Shown here: positions 62,472-64,000 of the stretch, piece after piece
Position numbering within the stretch: position 1 is the first letter of the stretch
How the letters are laid out: every line of letters begins with the position of its first letter
NCBI RefSeq assembly: GCF_017349315.1
Contig: NZ_JAFMPP010000003.1
Span: 186,001 to 250,000 of the forward strand
DNA: 64,000 nt
Direction of reading: 5' to 3'
Source: Jiella flava
GTDB taxonomy: Bacteria; Pseudomonadota; Alphaproteobacteria; Rhizobiales; Rhizobiaceae
The notes under the pieces: generated by a model
What the model was told of the DNA's origin: nothing
What the model saw: the letters and a program-made list of their open reading frames with translations, nothing else
Database searches by the model: none
Position numbers and translations under genes: made by a program

Positions 62472-64000
62472 ATGGACAATCCCGCTGACATGGTCCGCGT
62501 GGACACCTCTCCGCAGCCCGGTCGGCCGGCGCGCGACTGGTGGCGGGGCTGCGTGCTCTACCAGATCTATCCGCGCTCCTTTCAGGATTCGAACGGCGAC
62601 GGCATCGGCGATCTGGCCGGCATCACCCGCCGGCTCGGCCATGTCGCCTCGCTGGGCGTCGACGCGATCTGGATCTCGCCCTTCATGACCTCGCCGATGA
62701 AGGATTTCGGCTACGACATCGCCGATTATCGCGACGTCGACCCGATCTTCGGAACGCTCGCCGATTTCGACGCGCTGGTCGCCGAGGCGCATCGGCTGGG
62801 CCTCAAGGTCGTCATCGACCAGGTGCTGTCGCACAGCTCGGACCAGCATCCCTGGTTCAAGGCGAGCCGCTCGAGCCGCGACAACCATCAGGCCGATTGG
62901 TATGTCTGGGCCGATGCCAAGCCCGACGGCACACCGCCGAACAACTGGCTCTCGGTCTTCGGCGGCTCGTCCTGGGAATGGGATTCGCGCCGGCGGCAAT
63001 ATTACCTGCACAACTTTCTGACCAGTCAGCCGGATCTCAATTTCCACAATCCGGCGGTGCGCAAGGCGCTGCTCGCCGATGTGCGCTTCTGGCTCGATCG
63101 CGGCGTTGACGGCTTCCGGCTGGATACGGCGAATTTCTACTTCCACGATGCGGCGCTGACCGACAATCCGCCGCTTGATGCGGCCTTGCAGTCCGAGGTG
63201 ATGGCCTCGCGCAACCAGCCCTACAACTGGCAGGACCATCGCCACGACAAGAACCGGCCGGAGGTTCTGACCTTCTTCGCCGAATTGCGGGCGCTGCTCG
63301 ACGACTACGGCGCCATGGCCGTCGGCGAGGTCGGCGAGCGGATCCGCGGCGTCGAGCTGATGGCCGAATACACCACCGGCTCCGACCGGTTGCATATGTG
63401 CTACGCCTTCGACTTTCTCTCCGGCGCGATGCCGCCGGCCGAGGCGGTGCGGACGATCCTCGAGCGCTTCGAGGCAGCGGGGCCGGATGGCTGGGCCTGC
63501 TGGGCCTTTTCCAATCATGACGTCGAGCGCCATGCCACGCGCTGGACCGCTGGCCAGGATGGGAGCGAGCGCATCTTGCGGCTCGCCGCCGGCATTCTGA
63601 TGACCCTGCGCGGATCGGTCTGCCTCTATCAGGGGGAGGAGCTTGGCCTCACCGAGGCGGAGATCGCTTACGAGGATCTTGTCGATCCCTATGGCATCAA
63701 TTTCTGGCCCGAGGTGAAGGGCCGCGACGGCTGCCGCACGCCGATGGCCTGGGAGAGCCACGCGCCCAACGCCGGCTTTTCCACCGCCAGGCCCTGGCTG
63801 CCGGTGCCGGCCGATCACGCCTTTCGCGCCGTCGATGCGATGGAAGCCGAGCCGGATTCGCTCCTGCATGTCTATCGCCGCCTGATCGCCTTTCGCGCCG
63901 CCCATCCGGTGCTGGCCAAGGGCGCGATCCGCTGTCTCGATGCGGCCGATGACATCCTTGCTTTTATCCGTGAGGGTCAGGGCGAGGGCGAGCGGCTGCT
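62472..64000 (+). CDS. GH13 alpha-glucosidase (3' end outside window)
   Basis: The frame runs from ATG 62472 to the right edge without a stop (more than 509 residues), so the end is missing. It begins with the GH13 signature WWRGCVLYQIYPRSFQDSNGDGIGD. Catalytic residues are visible: nucleophile D218 (GFRLDTANF), acid/base E286 (AVGEVGE) and D350 (FSNHDVER). This is the oligo-alpha-glucosidase type, related to AglA of rhizobia, which hydrolyses sucrose, maltose or trehalose analogues in the cytoplasm after uptake. An upstream in-frame ATG at 62460 overlaps the acetyltransferase stop; 62472 has ggag upstream. Confidence 0.93.
   Translation, partial: MDNPADMVRVDTSPQPGRPARDWWRGCVLYQIYPRSFQDSNGDGIGDLAGITRRLGHVASLGVDAIWISPFMTSPMKDFGYDIADYRDVDPIFGTLADFDALVAEAHRLGLKVVIDQVLSHSSDQHPWFKASRSSRDNHQADWYVWADAKPDGTPPNNWLSVFGGSSWEWDSRRRQYYLHNFLTSQPDLNFHNPAVRKALLADVRFWLDRGVDGFRLDTANFYFHDAALTDNPPLDAALQSEVMASRNQPYNWQDHRHDKNRPEVLTFFAELRALLDDYGAMAVGEVGERIRGVELMAEYTTGSDRLHMCYAFDFLSGAMPPAEAVRTILERFEAAGPDGWACWAFSNHDVERHATRWTAGQDGSERILRLAAGILMTLRGSVCLYQGEELGLTEAEIAYEDLVDPYGINFWPEVKGRDGCRTPMAWESHAPNAGFSTARPWLPVPADHAFRAVDAMEAEPDSLLHVYRRLIAFRAAHPVLAKGAIRCLDAADDILAFIREGQGEGERL

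Overview
The window is high-GC, densely coded chromosomal DNA of an alphaproteobacterium, most likely Hyphomicrobiales (Rhizobiales). Supports are the aroK-aroB-CNNM/CBS and xerD-accA blocks, a gap-tkt-DUF4164-zapA block, a RutR-type regulator, a five-gene urea ABC operon, and many 4-bp ATGA stop/start overlaps. No rRNA, tRNA, CRISPR array, phage or transposase gene was seen.

Layout: (1) 1-8943 is a PQQ/lanthanide methanol-oxidation locus: beta-propeller protein (open at the left edge), small exported Cys protein, SoxYZ-like carrier and zinc metallohydrolase on the minus strand, then xoxF, xoxG, xoxJ and a CxxxCW rhodanese-like protein. XoxF carries the Asp-Tyr-Asp motif of lanthanide enzymes. 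(2) 9115-20733 is a reductive pyrimidine-degradation cluster: preT, preA, rutR, an omega-aminotransferase, an N-carbamoyl-beta-alanine hydrolase and hydA. A 16-bp RutR box lies between rutR and the aminotransferase gene, with a weaker one before preT. The cluster is interrupted by a GGDEF-EAL gene and by two decayed toxin-antitoxin modules (hicBA and mazEF). (3) 20815-33549 is mostly housekeeping: a NUDIX gene broken by a small palindromic element, CNNM/CBS protein, aroB, aroK, a small membrane protein, xerD, accA, an L,D-transpeptidase, gap, tkt, a DUF4164 coiled-coil protein, zapA and an alpha/beta hydrolase. (4) 33693-38878 is an acyl-CoA catabolism cluster: acyl-CoA dehydrogenase, TetR regulator, SDR, MaoC hydratase, phosphotransferase, and a stub that looks like the 5' end of a lost quinone oxidoreductase. 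(5) 39107-45067 is urtABCDE behind a good sigma-54 promoter match. (6) 45096-58420 is a minus-strand polyol/sugar operon of 11 genes: SorC regulator, Tat-exported binding protein, two permeases, two unequal MalK-like ATPases, two FGGY kinases, a 2-hydroxyacid dehydrogenase, a GlpD-like flavoprotein and a class II aldolase. (7) 58679-64000 is a plus-strand alpha-glucoside operon (binding protein, two permeases, GNAT acetyltransferase, GH13 alpha-glucosidase cut by the right edge), divergent from the SorC operon.

How the parts work together: XoxF oxidises methanol in the periplasm and passes electrons to XoxG; the SoxYZ-like carrier, metallohydrolase, XoxJ, CxxxCW and beta-propeller proteins are known companions of such quinoproteins whose exact jobs are unsettled. 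PreTA, HydA, the hydrolase and the aminotransferase form a complete route from uracil or thymine to malonate semialdehyde or its methyl derivative, with RutR as the likely uracil sensor. The urt operon would scavenge urea under nitrogen control. The SorC operon encodes uptake plus a plausible kinase, dehydrogenase and aldolase route for an unidentified polyol. The most notable observations are the complementary degeneracy of the two polyol ATPases, the RutR boxes on a non-rut pyrimidine pathway, and several small genes caught in decay.
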